From Atribacterota bacterium (lineage in GTDB: Bacteria; Atribacterota; Phoenicimicrobiia; Phoenicimicrobiales; Phoenicimicrobiaceae): 50,763 nucleotides of DNA. Positions 25,661-34,429 of this stretch are shown here, one piece after another; positions within the stretch are counted from its first letter, which is position 1, and every line of letters starts with the position of its first letter. Position numbers and translations under genes: made by a program. Below the pieces are notes generated by a model. That model was not told where the DNA came from, did not search any database, and worked only from the letters and a program-made list of their open reading frames with translations. The stretch is from assembly GCA_030605615.1 (NCBI GenBank), contig JAUWHZ010000015.1, positions 1 to 50,763 of the forward strand, in the 5' to 3' direction.

Positions 25661-26974
25661 TTATTTATACTCCTTGCTTTTGAAGTATCTCTTTGCTTCA
25701 CCTACAGTATATAGTGATCCAGTTATACAGATTAAATCATCCTTATGTGAATTAGATAAAGCACATTTTATAGCTTGGGGAATATTTTCTGTAACAATTA
25801 TTCTATCTTGACTTATGTATTGAGCAGCTTTTTGGGCAATTATTTGAGGAGGAGTTGCTCGGGGGTTTTTTGCTTTAGTAGTAATAATCAAATCAGCTAT
25901 AGGTGATATTATCCGGATCATCTTTTTATAATCTTTATCAGAAAAAATAGCCAATACTAAAATAAGTCGATGATAAGAAAATACCTCTTCTAAGGCTTGC
26001 CGAACTTTCTTAACTCCATTGGGATTATGTGCGCCATCTAAGATTAATAAAGGGTCATATTGGATGATTTCTAACCTTCCTTCCCAATTAACTTTTTCTA
26101 AACCTTCACTTACTGCTTTTTTAGAAATATTTAAGCCCTTAATTCTAAGAGCTTCTATAGTTGTAACAGCGGTAGCTGCGTTATCTACTTGATATTTGCC
26201 TAATAAAGGGATATATAGATTTTTATAATCATTATAAATTCCCTTTAAATTAAATATATTACCTTTAACATCAGATTTTATTATCTTATAATTTATTTCT
26301 TTGCCTATACCAAAAATAAGAGAATTTTTCTCGCAGGTCATTTTTCTAATTTCATCGTAAGCTTCATCATATTGATTAGAAATTATTACAATTCCTCCAG
26401 ATTTAATAATTCCACCTTTTTCTCTGGCAATTTCTTTTATACTATTCCCTAATTTATCCATATGGTCATAATCAATGTGTGTAATAACTGAAATTAAAGG
26501 TTCACAAACATTGGTAGCATCTAACCTGCCGCCTAATCCTACTTCTAAAACTAAAAAGTCTACTTTTTCTTCAAAAAAATAAAGAAAAGCCATTGTGGTA
26601 ATTACTTCAAAGAAAGTAGGATGGTTATATCCAGATGTATGATCAACTTCCTTAATATAGGGTTTAATCCTCTCTAATAACTCACAAATCTTACCCTCAC
26701 TTATAGATTGAAAATTAATCTTCATTCTTTCTGTAAAATCAACTAAATGAGGAGAAGTATAAAGTCCAACTTTAAAACCATCAGATTGAATGATTGAACT
26801 TATTATCGCCGCAGTTGACCCTTTTCCATTAGTTCCAGCTATATGAATTATATTTAGTTTTTTATGAGGGTTACCTAAAAGAAAAAGTAGATAGGAAATA
26901 TTTTTAAGACCTAATTTTATTCCATATTTATTTAAATTATAAATATAATCTAATGCTTCCGCATAAGTTATCAT
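25661..26974 (-). CDS. folC: Folylpolyglutamate synthase / dihydrofolate synthase
   Basis: Adds glutamate to folates (and perhaps to dihydropteroate). The ATP-binding loop is IHIAGTNGKGSTAAIISSII (about residues 42-61). GLYTSPHLVDFTERMKIN, GLGGRLDATNVCEP and LDGAHNPNGV are family signatures. 437 residues is typical. GAGGT precedes ATG 26974. It is squeezed between valS and comEA with 2-bp gaps, so it belongs to the T-box-controlled valS transcript. Confidence 0.96.
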   Translation of the reverse strand: MITYAEALDYIYNLNKYGIKLGLKNISYLLFLLGNPHKKLNIIHIAGTNGKGSTAAIISSIIQSDGFKVGLYTSPHLVDFTERMKINFQSISEGKICELLERIKPYIKEVDHTSGYNHPTFFEVITTMAFLYFFEEKVDFLVLEVGLGGRLDATNVCEPLISVITHIDYDHMDKLGNSIKEIAREKGGIIKSGGIVIISNQYDEAYDEIRKMTCEKNSLIFGIGKEINYKIIKSDVKGNIFNLKGIYNDYKNLYIPLLGKYQVDNAATAVTTIEALRIKGLNISKKAVSEGLEKVNWEGRLEIIQYDPLLILDGAHNPNGVKKVRQALEEVFSYHRLILVLAIFSDKDYKKMIRIISPIADLIITTKAKNPRATPPQIIAQKAAQYISQDRIIVTENIPQAIKCALSNSHKDDLICITGSLYTVGEAKRYFKSKEYK

Positions 26975-26976
26975 AT

Positions 26977-29637
26977 TTACCTCAAAGTTTTTAGGTTATT
27001 TTCCAGTCTTTGTTTAATATCTCTTAACTCATCAGCTTTCCCTTTTTCTTTCTTAATAACATCTTCAGGAGCTTTAGATAAGAAATCCTTGTTATTTATC
27101 TTTTTAAATACGGTATTTAGTTCATTTTCTATTTTTTTTAATCTCTTCTCTAACCGGGCTGTCTCCTCTGAAATATTAATTATGCCTTTTAGCGGAACAA
27201 AGACTTCTACTCCTTCTAAAACACCTGTAGCCGAATAAGCCGGCTTCCTAATACCCTTTTTGATCTTTAATGATTTTATTTTAACCAGTGTTTCTATAAA
27301 ATAAATATTTTCTTTAATTAATTCTAAATTGCCGTCTTCAGTAATATTCAAATACAAATCTATCTTTTTACTATAGGGAATATTCATATCTGACTTTATA
27401 TTTCTTATAGTTTTAATGATGCTCATAATTTTATTCATATTTTCTTCTGCATCTTTATTTACATATTTTTCCTTATATTGAGGCCAAGGCAAAATCATAA
27501 TACTTTCTCCTTTATGAGGAAGTTTTTGCCAAATTTCTTCAGTTATGAAAGGCATAAAGGGGTGTAAAAGTCTTAAAGTATTTTCAAGAACAAACCATAA
27601 AATATATTGAGCTGTTAGTCTTTCCATTTTATCTTTTTCTTGATATAATCTTGGTTTAATAAATTCTACATACCAATCACAGAACTCACTCCAGGTAAAT
27701 TCATAAATAGTTTTTGCCGCCTCTCCAAAATTATACTCATTAAGGTAATCAGTAGACTTTTTTATTGCTTCATTTAACCTGCTAATTATCCACTTATCAG
27801 CCAAGGTCATTCTTAGCTTATTTTTTTCTAATTTATTAACATTAAAATCATCTAAATTCATTATCGAAAATCTCGAAACATTCCATATTTTATTGGCAAA
27901 ATTTCTAAATCCTTTAATTCTCTCCTCAGATAAAGAGATATAACTTCCTTGAATAGTTAGGGAAGCAAGGGTAATCCGTAGGGCATCAGAACCATATTCA
28001 TCAACTACTGTTAAGGGATCTATCACATTTTCCTTTGATTTACTCATTTTTCTACCTTCTGCATCTGTAATTAAAGGATTTATGTAGACTTGTTTAAAAG
28101 GTACATCTCCACAAAATTTTAATCCCATCACTATCATTCGAGCCACCCAGAAGAAAATTATATCAAAACTAGTAACTAAAACTGAAGTAGGATAAAAACA
28201 TTTTAAGTCATCAGTTTCTTCGGGCCATCCTAAAGTAGAAAAAGGCCATAATGACGAACTGAACCAGGTATCTAAAACATCGGAGTCTTGCAGTAAATTA
28301 TGACTACCACATTTTTTACAAAATTGAGGAGCTTCCTCCTCAACATTTATTTCTGAACAATCCTGACAATACCAAACCGGAATACGATGTCCCCACCATA
28401 ATTGGCGTGAAATGCACCAATCTTTTATATTTTTCATCCATTCATAATATACTTTAGTCCAACGAGAGGGAGTAAATTCAATTTTACCTTCTTCTACTGC
28501 AGAAATCGCTGGAAGTGCGAGCTCTTTCATCTTTACAAACCATTGTCTGGAAAGATATGGTTCAATAACAGTTCCACATCGATAACAATGGCCTACAGAA
28601 TGATGATAATCTTCAATCTTTTTCAAGTATCCCTTTTCTTTTAACTCTTTTAAAACTTTTCCTCGACATTCTAATATACTTAAACCTTTAAATTTTCCCG
28701 CTTGCTCATTCATAGTTCCATCATCATTTAATAAATTTATCATAGGTAGATTATGACGTTTACTTAATTCAAAATCGTTTAAATCATGAGCAGGAGTAAT
28801 CTTTACTGCACCGGTTCCAAATTCGGGATCAACATAACTATCGGCAACTATAGGCAATTCTCTCTCCATTAGAGGTAATATGGCAATTTTACCTATTAAT
28901 TTTTGATATCTTTTATCATCAGGATGTACAGCTACGGCAGTATCTCCCAGCATGGTCTCAGGTCGAACAGTAGCAACTGTGATAACTTCCTCTGAATCTT
29001 TAATAGGATAGTTTATATAATAAAGATTGGCTTCCTCTTCAATTGATTCTACCTCAATATCAGCTAAGGCAGTCTGACATCGAGGACACCAATTTATCAC
29101 ATAATTTTCTCTATAAACTAATCCTTCTTTATATAACTGTACAAATACTTTTCTAACTGCCCGGGAAAGACCTTCATCTAAAGTAAACCGTTGTCGTGAC
29201 CAATCACAAGAAAACCCCAATCTTTTTAATTGATTTAGAATATTATTACCGTATTTCTCTTTCCATTGCCATACCCGTTCCAAGAATTTTTCTCTTCCTA
29301 AATCATCCCTGCTTTTTCCTTCTTTAGCTATTTCTCTTTCCACTACATTTTGGGTAGCAATTCCAGCATGATCAGTTCCGGGCAACCAGAGAGTATTATA
29401 TCCTTCCATTCTTTTCCATCTAATTAAAATATCTTGCAAAGTATTATTTAAAGCATGGCCAATATGTAAAGATCCTGTCACATTAGGTGGTGGTATGACG
29501 ATAGAATAATTATTTTCTTTATTAATAAATTGATTTTGTGCTTTAAAATAATCTTTTTCCAACCAAAATTTATACCATTTTTCTTCGACCACTTTTGGAT
29601 TATATACTGATGGTATTTCTTTGTTTATATTTTTCAT
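26977..29637 (-). CDS. valS: Valyl-tRNA synthetase
   Basis: Class I aminoacyl-tRNA synthetase. The HIGH motif is in PPPNVTGSLHIGHALN (about residues 50-65) and KMSKS in EGRKMSKSKENVIDP near residue 525. The CP1 editing domain has TVRPETMLGDTAVAVHP, and WWGHRIPVWYC is conserved. The anticodon-binding domain and a C-terminal coiled coil (SEETARLEKRLKKIENEL) follow. 886 residues is the bacterial norm. GGAGAGGAG precedes ATG 29637. A T-box leader lies directly upstream. Confidence 0.98.
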   Translation of the reverse strand: MKNINKEIPSVYNPKVVEEKWYKFWLEKDYFKAQNQFINKENNYSIVIPPPNVTGSLHIGHALNNTLQDILIRWKRMEGYNTLWLPGTDHAGIATQNVVEREIAKEGKSRDDLGREKFLERVWQWKEKYGNNILNQLKRLGFSCDWSRQRFTLDEGLSRAVRKVFVQLYKEGLVYRENYVINWCPRCQTALADIEVESIEEEANLYYINYPIKDSEEVITVATVRPETMLGDTAVAVHPDDKRYQKLIGKIAILPLMERELPIVADSYVDPEFGTGAVKITPAHDLNDFELSKRHNLPMINLLNDDGTMNEQAGKFKGLSILECRGKVLKELKEKGYLKKIEDYHHSVGHCYRCGTVIEPYLSRQWFVKMKELALPAISAVEEGKIEFTPSRWTKVYYEWMKNIKDWCISRQLWWGHRIPVWYCQDCSEINVEEEAPQFCKKCGSHNLLQDSDVLDTWFSSSLWPFSTLGWPEETDDLKCFYPTSVLVTSFDIIFFWVARMIVMGLKFCGDVPFKQVYINPLITDAEGRKMSKSKENVIDPLTVVDEYGSDALRITLASLTIQGSYISLSEERIKGFRNFANKIWNVSRFSIMNLDDFNVNKLEKNKLRMTLADKWIISRLNEAIKKSTDYLNEYNFGEAAKTIYEFTWSEFCDWYVEFIKPRLYQEKDKMERLTAQYILWFVLENTLRLLHPFMPFITEEIWQKLPHKGESIMILPWPQYKEKYVNKDAEENMNKIMSIIKTIRNIKSDMNIPYSKKIDLYLNITEDGNLELIKENIYFIETLVKIKSLKIKKGIRKPAYSATGVLEGVEVFVPLKGIINISEETARLEKRLKKIENELNTVFKKINNKDFLSKAPEDVIKKEKGKADELRDIKQRLENNLKTLR

Positions 29638-29671
29638 AACAATTTCTCCTCTCCAAATTTAAGAATAAAAC

Positions 29672-29711
29672 AAAAAGACTCCTTTCGCTTTTCAAAGGAC
29701 GAAAGAAGTCT
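29672..29711 (-). terminator. T-box intrinsic terminator of valS
   Basis: Near-perfect 12-bp stem AGACTTCTTTCG (29711-29700) with CGAAAGGAGTCT (29687-29676) and a run of U after it (TTTTTG). It overlaps the antiterminator side, as required for T-box switching. Confidence 0.9.
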
Positions 29712-29921
29712 ATTCCGCGGTACCACCTTAATTCCTGTTTAAAAAGATTACTATAAAAATGTGAAAATGTACAGGCTCTTGATGTTTTAGTTGTAACATA
29801 ACTATCGGTTAATCCTACTTTTATTCTTTCAGATTAACAACTCGGGGAGGACATTCAATGAAAAACCATAAATAATGGCGCTCTTCTACTCTTCCCCTCA
29901 CAGTTTTTATTTTCTTAAGTT
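29676..29921 (-). promoter_or_regulatory. T-box leader (tRNA-sensing riboswitch) of valS
   Basis: The conserved T-box core AAGGTGGTACCGCGGAATA lies at about 29732-29714 and is followed by a terminator. Upstream is a stem I with GGGGAAGAGTAGAAG (AGTA of the loop-E element) and a closing CCTCCCC. GAATGTCC at the 3' side of stem I offers GUC as a possible Val specifier; that assignment was not folded rigorously. Uncharged tRNA-Val should stabilise the antiterminator and switch on valS, folC and the com genes. Confidence 0.93.
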
Positions 29922-29927
29922 TAATAT

Positions 29928-29956
29928 ATATTACTATATGTTAGATTATCTGTCAA
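29928..29956 (-). promoter_or_regulatory. Predicted promoter of the valS T-box transcript
   Basis: Perfect -35 TTGACA (29956-29951), 17-nt spacer, -10 TAATAT (29933-29928). Transcription would start a few bases before T-box stem I. Confidence 0.75.
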
Positions 29957-29983
29957 AAATTTTCTTAAAAACTCTGACGTTCT

Positions 29984-30044
29984 CGGCATCTCTGAACTTT
30001 GCGTTAGTAAAGTTAGGCGAAACGAAGTGTAGCCAGATATGCCG
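29984..30044. repeat. Imperfect inverted repeat between the HEPN gene and the valS promoter
   Basis: Outer arms CGGCATCTCT (29984-29993) and AGATATGCCG (30035-30044) pair with two mismatches. Inner arms AACTTT and AAAGTT (29996-30015) nest inside. GGCGAAACGAAGTGTAGCC resembles REP-type GCGAAGCGTAGCC words. Role unknown; it could also end the toxin-antitoxin transcript. Confidence 0.55.
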
Positions 30045-30081
30045 TATTATCTGAAGTTTTTATGGCTTAAAAACCTATAAA

Positions 30082-30543
30082 TTATAACCTATCCAAAAAA
30101 TCAGAAATAATCTTCTTTATATCAATCCATAAAGGTTCAATATTATCCACTAACTCCAGCATCTTTTCGTATTTTAGCTGGAAGCCATATCCACTCACAA
30201 AACGATGTCTAAAATTTCTATATGGATAGAGCCTTTCTACTATATTCTGGTTAAATACTGCAATCTTGCCTGAAGGTGGATTAGATGATAAAGAAAGAAG
30301 CTCCTTATGCCAGCTCGCTCCTTTAGGCATAGTCAAGTAGTACTTTATAGTTATGCGTTTCAAAATATTTTCTATCCCATTATAAAAATTCATTAAATAA
30401 GTTCCCATCGCTGGCTCTGTAAGATAATCCTTCATTTGGGGATCAAATTTTGTTCTAACTTTATAGAGCCTCCCTAAAATTTCTTCTATTGCCTTTTCCT
30501 CATCTAATACATCTTCCCTTAATTCCTTATACTCTTCTTTCAT
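30082..30543 (-). CDS. HEPN-domain (HepT-like) ribonuclease toxin candidate
   Basis: 153-residue helical protein, cognate to the nucleotidyltransferase gene it overlaps by 17 bp. RNFRHRFVSGYGF near residues 110-122 looks like the Arg/His active-site segment of HepT-like HEPN RNases. The spacing (R-x3-H) differs slightly from the canonical HEPN motif, so catalytic competence is not certain. In studied MNT/HEPN systems the HEPN protein is an RNase toxin neutralised by AMPylation by its partner. GGAAGGG precedes ATG 30543. It lies in an otherwise conserved housekeeping region. Confidence 0.8.
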   Translation of the reverse strand: MKEEYKELREDVLDEEKAIEEILGRLYKVRTKFDPQMKDYLTEPAMGTYLMNFYNGIENILKRITIKYYLTMPKGASWHKELLSLSSNPPSGKIAVFNQNIVERLYPYRNFRHRFVSGYGFQLKYEKMLELVDNIEPLWIDIKKIISDFLDRL

Positions 30544-30817
30544 ATATAACCCTTCCTTTAGATAAAATTCTTTTATGAAGATGTTCTCTTATATCATCCA
30601 AATCAACTATATCCACTTCATTCTTGACTGCCATAGAAACCTTACCATAATATTTAAAAAACTCTCTAGATTTAATCCCACTAACTGCTATATCAATATC
30701 ATGAGCCAATTTAATATTTTCAAGACATGAACCAAATAATAGCACTTTTTTTGCATCAAATTCTTTGCTAATATCAACAATCTTATCCAGCTCTCTTTTT
30801 AAAACTGCTCTTTTCAT
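30527..30817 (-). CDS. MNT-type nucleotidyltransferase antitoxin
   Basis: 96-residue minimal nucleotidyltransferase. VLLFGSCLENIKLAHDIDIAVSG contains the GS...DxD signature (Gly-Ser near residue 29, DID near 41) that binds Mg-NTP, and a third acidic position is in EVDIVDLDD. It is likely the MntA antitoxin that AMPylates the downstream HEPN protein. GAGAGGTG precedes ATG 30817. It starts a two-gene unit with its own predicted promoter. The GSC variant (Cys after GS) is unremarkable in this family. Confidence 0.87.
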   Translation of the reverse strand: MKRAVLKRELDKIVDISKEFDAKKVLLFGSCLENIKLAHDIDIAVSGIKSREFFKYYGKVSMAVKNEVDIVDLDDIREHLHKRILSKGRVIYERRV

Positions 30818-30882
30818 TATTCATCACCTCTCAAATAGCCATCAAAATTTCGGATAACTGTATTTACACAACAAGTGCGTAT

Positions 30883-30911
30883 AATATACCAAATGGGTAT
30901 GTTGGCCACAA
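30883..30911 (-). promoter_or_regulatory. Predicted promoter and palindromic operator of the MNT/HEPN pair
   Basis: -35 TTGTGG (30911-30906), 17-nt spacer, -10 TATATT (30888-30883). A palindrome ATACC-CATTT-GGTAT (30900-30886) lies within the spacer and -10, a place where a toxin-antitoxin complex could repress. The regulatory role is inference. Confidence 0.5.
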
Positions 30912-30969
30912 TGTTGCGCTTATTTTTTATGTTCTTAAAAATCTTCAATAAAATTTTTTATACTATGTT

Positions 30970-33318
30970 TTAAAAAGGACATCGGGTAAGGGCTGCTTTT
31001 AGAACATCGTCTATATTGTTTACCGAGATAAATTTTAAACTTTTTTTAATATCATTAGGCAGGTTATCTATGTTTTTAATATTATCTTGAGGAATAATTA
31101 TTGTTTTAATACCCGACTGATAAGCAGCGAGTATTTTTTCTTTTAAACCTCCCACTGGCAAAACCCTTCCTCTTAAAGTAATCTCACCGGTCATTGCTAC
31201 ATCTTTTCGAACTGGAATTTTAGTAAGGGAAGAAATCAAAGAAGTAGCCATAGTTATACCTGCTGATGGACCATCTTTAGGTATAGCACCTTCCGGAATA
31301 TGAACATGGATATCATAATTTTCATAAAATTTATCTTTTATCTTAAACTTTGCTGCCCGAGAACGAGCATAGGTTAAAGCAGCTTTCCCTGACTCCTGCA
31401 TTATTTCTCCCAATTGACCTGTAAGAGTCAACTTACCCTTTCCAGGCATTACTATAGTCTCAACTGCTAATATTTCACCACCTGCCTCGGTCCAAGCTAA
31501 ACCTGTTGCTAAACCTATCATATCTTCTTTTTCGACATTATCGGTTTTAAATTTCGGTATACCTAAATAATTCTCTAAATTTTTTAAAGTTATTTTTACT
31601 CCTTTTTTCTTTTTAGAATAAGCAATTTTTAAGGCAACTTTTCTACATATAGAAGCAATCTCTTTTTCTAAGCCTCGTACTCCTGCTTCATGAGTATATT
31701 CTCTAATTACTTTTTTAATGGCTTTTTCTGATATCTCTATATCCCTTTCTTGAAAGCCATGATTATTTAATTGTTTGGGAAGTAAAAATAACTGACCAAT
31801 TTTTAATTTTTCATAATCTGTATATCCGGGAATATTAATTATTTCCATTCTATCCCTGAGGGAGTAAGGTATTTCATCTTCAATATTTGCAGTAGTAATA
31901 AACATTACTTCAGAAAGGTTGAAAGGCACTTCAAGATAATGATCTCTAAAAGTGTTATTTTGTTCCGGATCTAACACCTCTAAAAGTGCAGCAGCAGGAT
32001 CACCTCTGAAATCCACACTCATTTTATCAATTTCATCTAATAGAAAAACCGGGTTTTTAGATTTTGCATTAATTATCCCCTGTATAATTCTTCCTGGCAT
32101 TGAACCTATATAAGTTTTTCTATGTCCACGTATTTCTGCTTCATCCCGAACACCACCCAAAGAAACTCTTATAAAGTTTCTACCCATTGCTCGAGCCACT
32201 GATTTTACCAGGGATGTCTTACCTACTCCGGGAGGACCCACCAAACAAAGAATTACTCCCTTTTGTTTATTGCTTAATTTTCTTACCGCTAAGTATTCTA
32301 AAATTCTTTCTTTAATATCTATTAAGCCATAATGGTCTTCATCTAATATCCTTTTAACTAATTCTATATCCAATTTTTCTTTTGTCTTTTTATTCCAGGG
32401 AAGAGATAAAATCCATTCTAAATAATTTACTATTACTCCACTTTCTGCAGACAGTATTGGGATTTTTTCTAAACGGGTTATTTCTTTTAGGAATTTTTCT
32501 TTCAGTTCTTTATTTAATTTTAACGATATTATCTTTTCTTTGAACTCCTCAACTTCAGTAATATTTTTTTCATTGTTCCCCAATTCTTTTTGTATTTCTT
32601 TTAGTTGTTCTTTCAAGTAATAATCTTTCTGAAATTTCTCTAATGTTCCCTCTACTCTACTCTGTATTTTTTGCTCTATTTTTAAAATAGTTATCTCTCT
32701 TTTTAATATACTAATCAATTTTTTTAATCTTGTTGACTGATCGTATATTTCTAACAAATCCTGTTTATCTTTTACTTTTAAAATTAAATTAGAAGCAACT
32801 ATGTCAGCCAACTTATCAGGTTTTTCAACATTTCCAATTGAAAATATTATTTCAGAAGGTAATTTATTGTTTAATTTTAAATATTGCTCAAATCTACTGA
32901 TAGTTAATCTCATTAAAGCTTCTATTTCTAAATTTTTTACAGGTTTAGCTTTAATTTTTTTTATTTTTATCTTAAGAAAATTATTTTTCTCTTCTATATC
33001 AGTGATTTCCGCTCTACTAAGTCCTTCTACTAAAACTTTAACTGTATCATCAGGCAGTTTGTATATTTGTATTATTTTGGCAATTGTTCCTACAGAATAA
33101 AGATCTTCTAAGTCAGGTTTTTCTAATTCAGGATCTCTCTGAGAAACTATGAAAATTTGACTATTTAACTTTACTGCTTCTTCTAAAGCATTAATAGATT
33201 GTTCCCTTCCCACAAACAAAGGGATGACCATGTAAGGAAAAACCACTAAATCCCTTAGTGGTAATAAAGGTAAAACATTTTTATCACGATAGTTTATTTT
33301 TTTATTTTGATTATTCAT
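30970..33318 (-). CDS. lon: ATP-dependent protease La (Lon)
   Basis: Cytoplasmic AAA+ serine protease for damaged and regulatory proteins. The N-terminal LON substrate domain ([20 protein letters not shown]) comes first. The ATPase has GPPGVGKTS (about residues 361-369) and [10 protein letters not shown]. The protease domain has the catalytic Ser in [16 protein letters not shown] and the Lys in [18 protein letters not shown]. 782 residues is typical LonA. AGGGAG precedes ATG 33318. It lies downstream of tig-clpP, but clpX, the usual gene between clpP and lon, is not here. Confidence 0.98.
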   Translation of the reverse strand: MNNQNKKINYRDKNVLPLLPLRDLVVFPYMVIPLFVGREQSINALEEAVKLNSQIFIVSQRDPELEKPDLEDLYSVGTIAKIIQIYKLPDDTVKVLVEGLSRAEITDIEEKNNFLKIKIKKIKAKPVKNLEIEALMRLTISRFEQYLKLNNKLPSEIIFSIGNVEKPDKLADIVASNLILKVKDKQDLLEIYDQSTRLKKLISILKREITILKIEQKIQSRVEGTLEKFQKDYYLKEQLKEIQKELGNNEKNITEVEEFKEKIISLKLNKELKEKFLKEITRLEKIPILSAESGVIVNYLEWILSLPWNKKTKEKLDIELVKRILDEDHYGLIDIKERILEYLAVRKLSNKQKGVILCLVGPPGVGKTSLVKSVARAMGRNFIRVSLGGVRDEAEIRGHRKTYIGSMPGRIIQGIINAKSKNPVFLLDEIDKMSVDFRGDPAAALLEVLDPEQNNTFRDHYLEVPFNLSEVMFITTANIEDEIPYSLRDRMEIINIPGYTDYEKLKIGQLFLLPKQLNNHGFQERDIEISEKAIKKVIREYTHEAGVRGLEKEIASICRKVALKIAYSKKKKGVKITLKNLENYLGIPKFKTDNVEKEDMIGLATGLAWTEAGGEILAVETIVMPGKGKLTLTGQLGEIMQESGKAALTYARSRAAKFKIKDKFYENYDIHVHIPEGAIPKDGPSAGITMATSLISSLTKIPVRKDVAMTGEITLRGRVLPVGGLKEKILAAYQSGIKTIIIPQDNIKNIDNLPNDIKKSLKFISVNNIDDVLKAALTRCPF

Positions 33319-33344
33319 ATAGAATATTAAATCTCCCTTTTTTA

Positions 33345-33370
33345 TCGTATGTCGTATGTCGTATGTCGTT
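33345..33370. repeat. TCGTATG heptamer tandem array downstream of the S23 gene
   Basis: Three exact copies of TCGTATG (33345-33365) then TCGTT. On the minus strand the S23 gene stop TAA is followed directly by CGACATACGACATACGAC. Same family of stop-adjacent micro-repeats as at dnaJ and clpP. Confidence 0.8.
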
Positions 33371-33728
33371 AAAGCTTTTTGATTAGACTTGAAGTCATTC
33401 TACCAATATGATCCAATTTTTCAATCAGTTCTGTTTCTTCATTTTCATTTATATATTTTAATTTTTTTGCAATAATTATTTGCGTTTCTAGCTCAGCACA
33501 ACTTCCTAAAGTTATATATAAAAACTGTTTATATTCTTTATTGTGATACCTCTTAAATCCTTCAGCTATATTGGAAGGTATGGAAATTGCAGAACGTCTT
33601 AATTGTGAAGTTAAACTAAATAATTCTTCTTTAGGAAATTTCTTAGTTAAAATATAGATATCACTAACAATTTCTATTCCCTTTTGCCAAATCCTTAAAT
33701 CTTTAAAGCTTTTTATTTTCTCTTCCAT
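33369..33728 (-). CDS. Four-helix-bundle protein of the S23 / 23S rRNA intervening-sequence family
   Basis: 119-residue all-helical protein recognised by SFKDLRIWQKGIEIVSDIY, SLTSQLRRSAISIPSNIAEG and YKQFLYITLGSCAELETQI. The family was first found in rRNA intervening sequences, and a pentameric bundle is known. Its function is unclear; nucleic-acid association is suspected from the basic residues. Here it sits between clpP and lon in the position of clpX, with micro-repeat arrays on both sides and also at its own stop codon. This suggests it arrived as part of, or along with, mobile repeat sequence. Confidence 0.9.
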   Translation of the reverse strand: MEEKIKSFKDLRIWQKGIEIVSDIYILTKKFPKEELFSLTSQLRRSAISIPSNIAEGFKRYHNKEYKQFLYITLGSCAELETQIIIAKKLKYINENEETELIEKLDHIGRMTSSLIKKL

Positions 33729-33740
33729 TTTTCCTCAATT

Positions 33741-33832
33741 CGATATACGATATACTCGACTATATGCTATTTATCCCTTTAATTATATCTTTATCTTAAT
33801 ACGATATACGAAATACGATATACGATATACTA
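33741..33832. repeat. CGATATACGATATAC arrays between clpP and the S23 gene
   Basis: CGATATACGATATAC lies at 33741-33755. A longer ACGATATACGAAATACGATA-type array spans 33801-33832 and ends in the clpP stop: on the minus strand TAG is followed at once by TATATCGTATATCGTATTTCG. No gene is visible in this gap. Confidence 0.8.
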
Positions 33833-34429
33833 CTTCTTAATTGCTTCGTCTCGACGTTTAATTACTTCATCAACTATTCCATAATCCTTAGATTCCTGAG
33901 CAGTTAAATAAAAATCTCTATCCGTATCTTTTTCAACCTTCTCTAATGGTTGGCCAGTATGATAAGTTAATATCTTATTAATGGTATCCTTAATTCTTTT
34001 AAGTTCCTTAGTTTGTATCTCTATATCTGAAACCTGACCCCGTGCCCCACCTAAAGGTTGATGAAGCATAATTCTTGAATTAGGTAGAGCAAATCTTTTT
34101 TCTTTTGCGCCTGAAGCCAATATCAAAGCAGCACCACTCGCTGCCATACCGACACATATAGTAGAAACATCAGCTCTGATATATTGAACTGTATCGTATA
34201 TAGCGATTGTTGAACTAACTGACCCTCCAGGGCTGTTTATATAAATATAAATATCCCTATCAGGATCGCTTGCTTCTAAAAATAGCAACTGAGCTATGAT
34301 AGTATTAGCTGTTGTGTCATCTATTTCTGTCCCTAAAAATATTATTCTATCTTTTAATAAACGGGAATAAATATCATATGATCTTTCTCCACGGGGAGTT
34401 TGTTCTACTACGATAGGTATTAAAGTCAT
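33830..34429 (-). CDS. clpP: ATP-dependent Clp protease proteolytic subunit
   Basis: Tetradecameric serine peptidase that needs a Clp ATPase partner. The 199-residue protein carries the triad Ser98 (GMAASGAA), His123 (RIMLHQP) and Asp172 (DRDFYL). The oxyanion-loop region [20 protein letters not shown] is intact. Its ATG overlaps the tig stop (ATGA). clpX, usually next, is missing from this window. The stop TAG merges with a TATCG micro-repeat array. Confidence 0.98.
   Translation of the reverse strand: MTLIPIVVEQTPRGERSYDIYSRLLKDRIIFLGTEIDDTTANTIIAQLLFLEASDPDRDIYIYINSPGGSVSSTIAIYDTVQYIRADVSTICVGMAASGAALILASGAKEKRFALPNSRIMLHQPLGGARGQVSDIEIQTKELKRIKDTINKILTYHTGQPLEKVEKDTDRDFYLTAQESKDYGIVDEVIKRRDEAIKK

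Noticed and set aside
30818-30969. A small gene between lon and the MNT gene
   Set aside because: No frame with SD and coding character was seen; the region is better explained as the promoter and operator of the toxin-antitoxin pair.
33741-33832. CGATATAC repeats as an origin, iteron set or attachment site
   Set aside because: Related words occur at more than six separate places next to ordinary genes; no initiator, integrase or tRNA-end duplication accompanies them.
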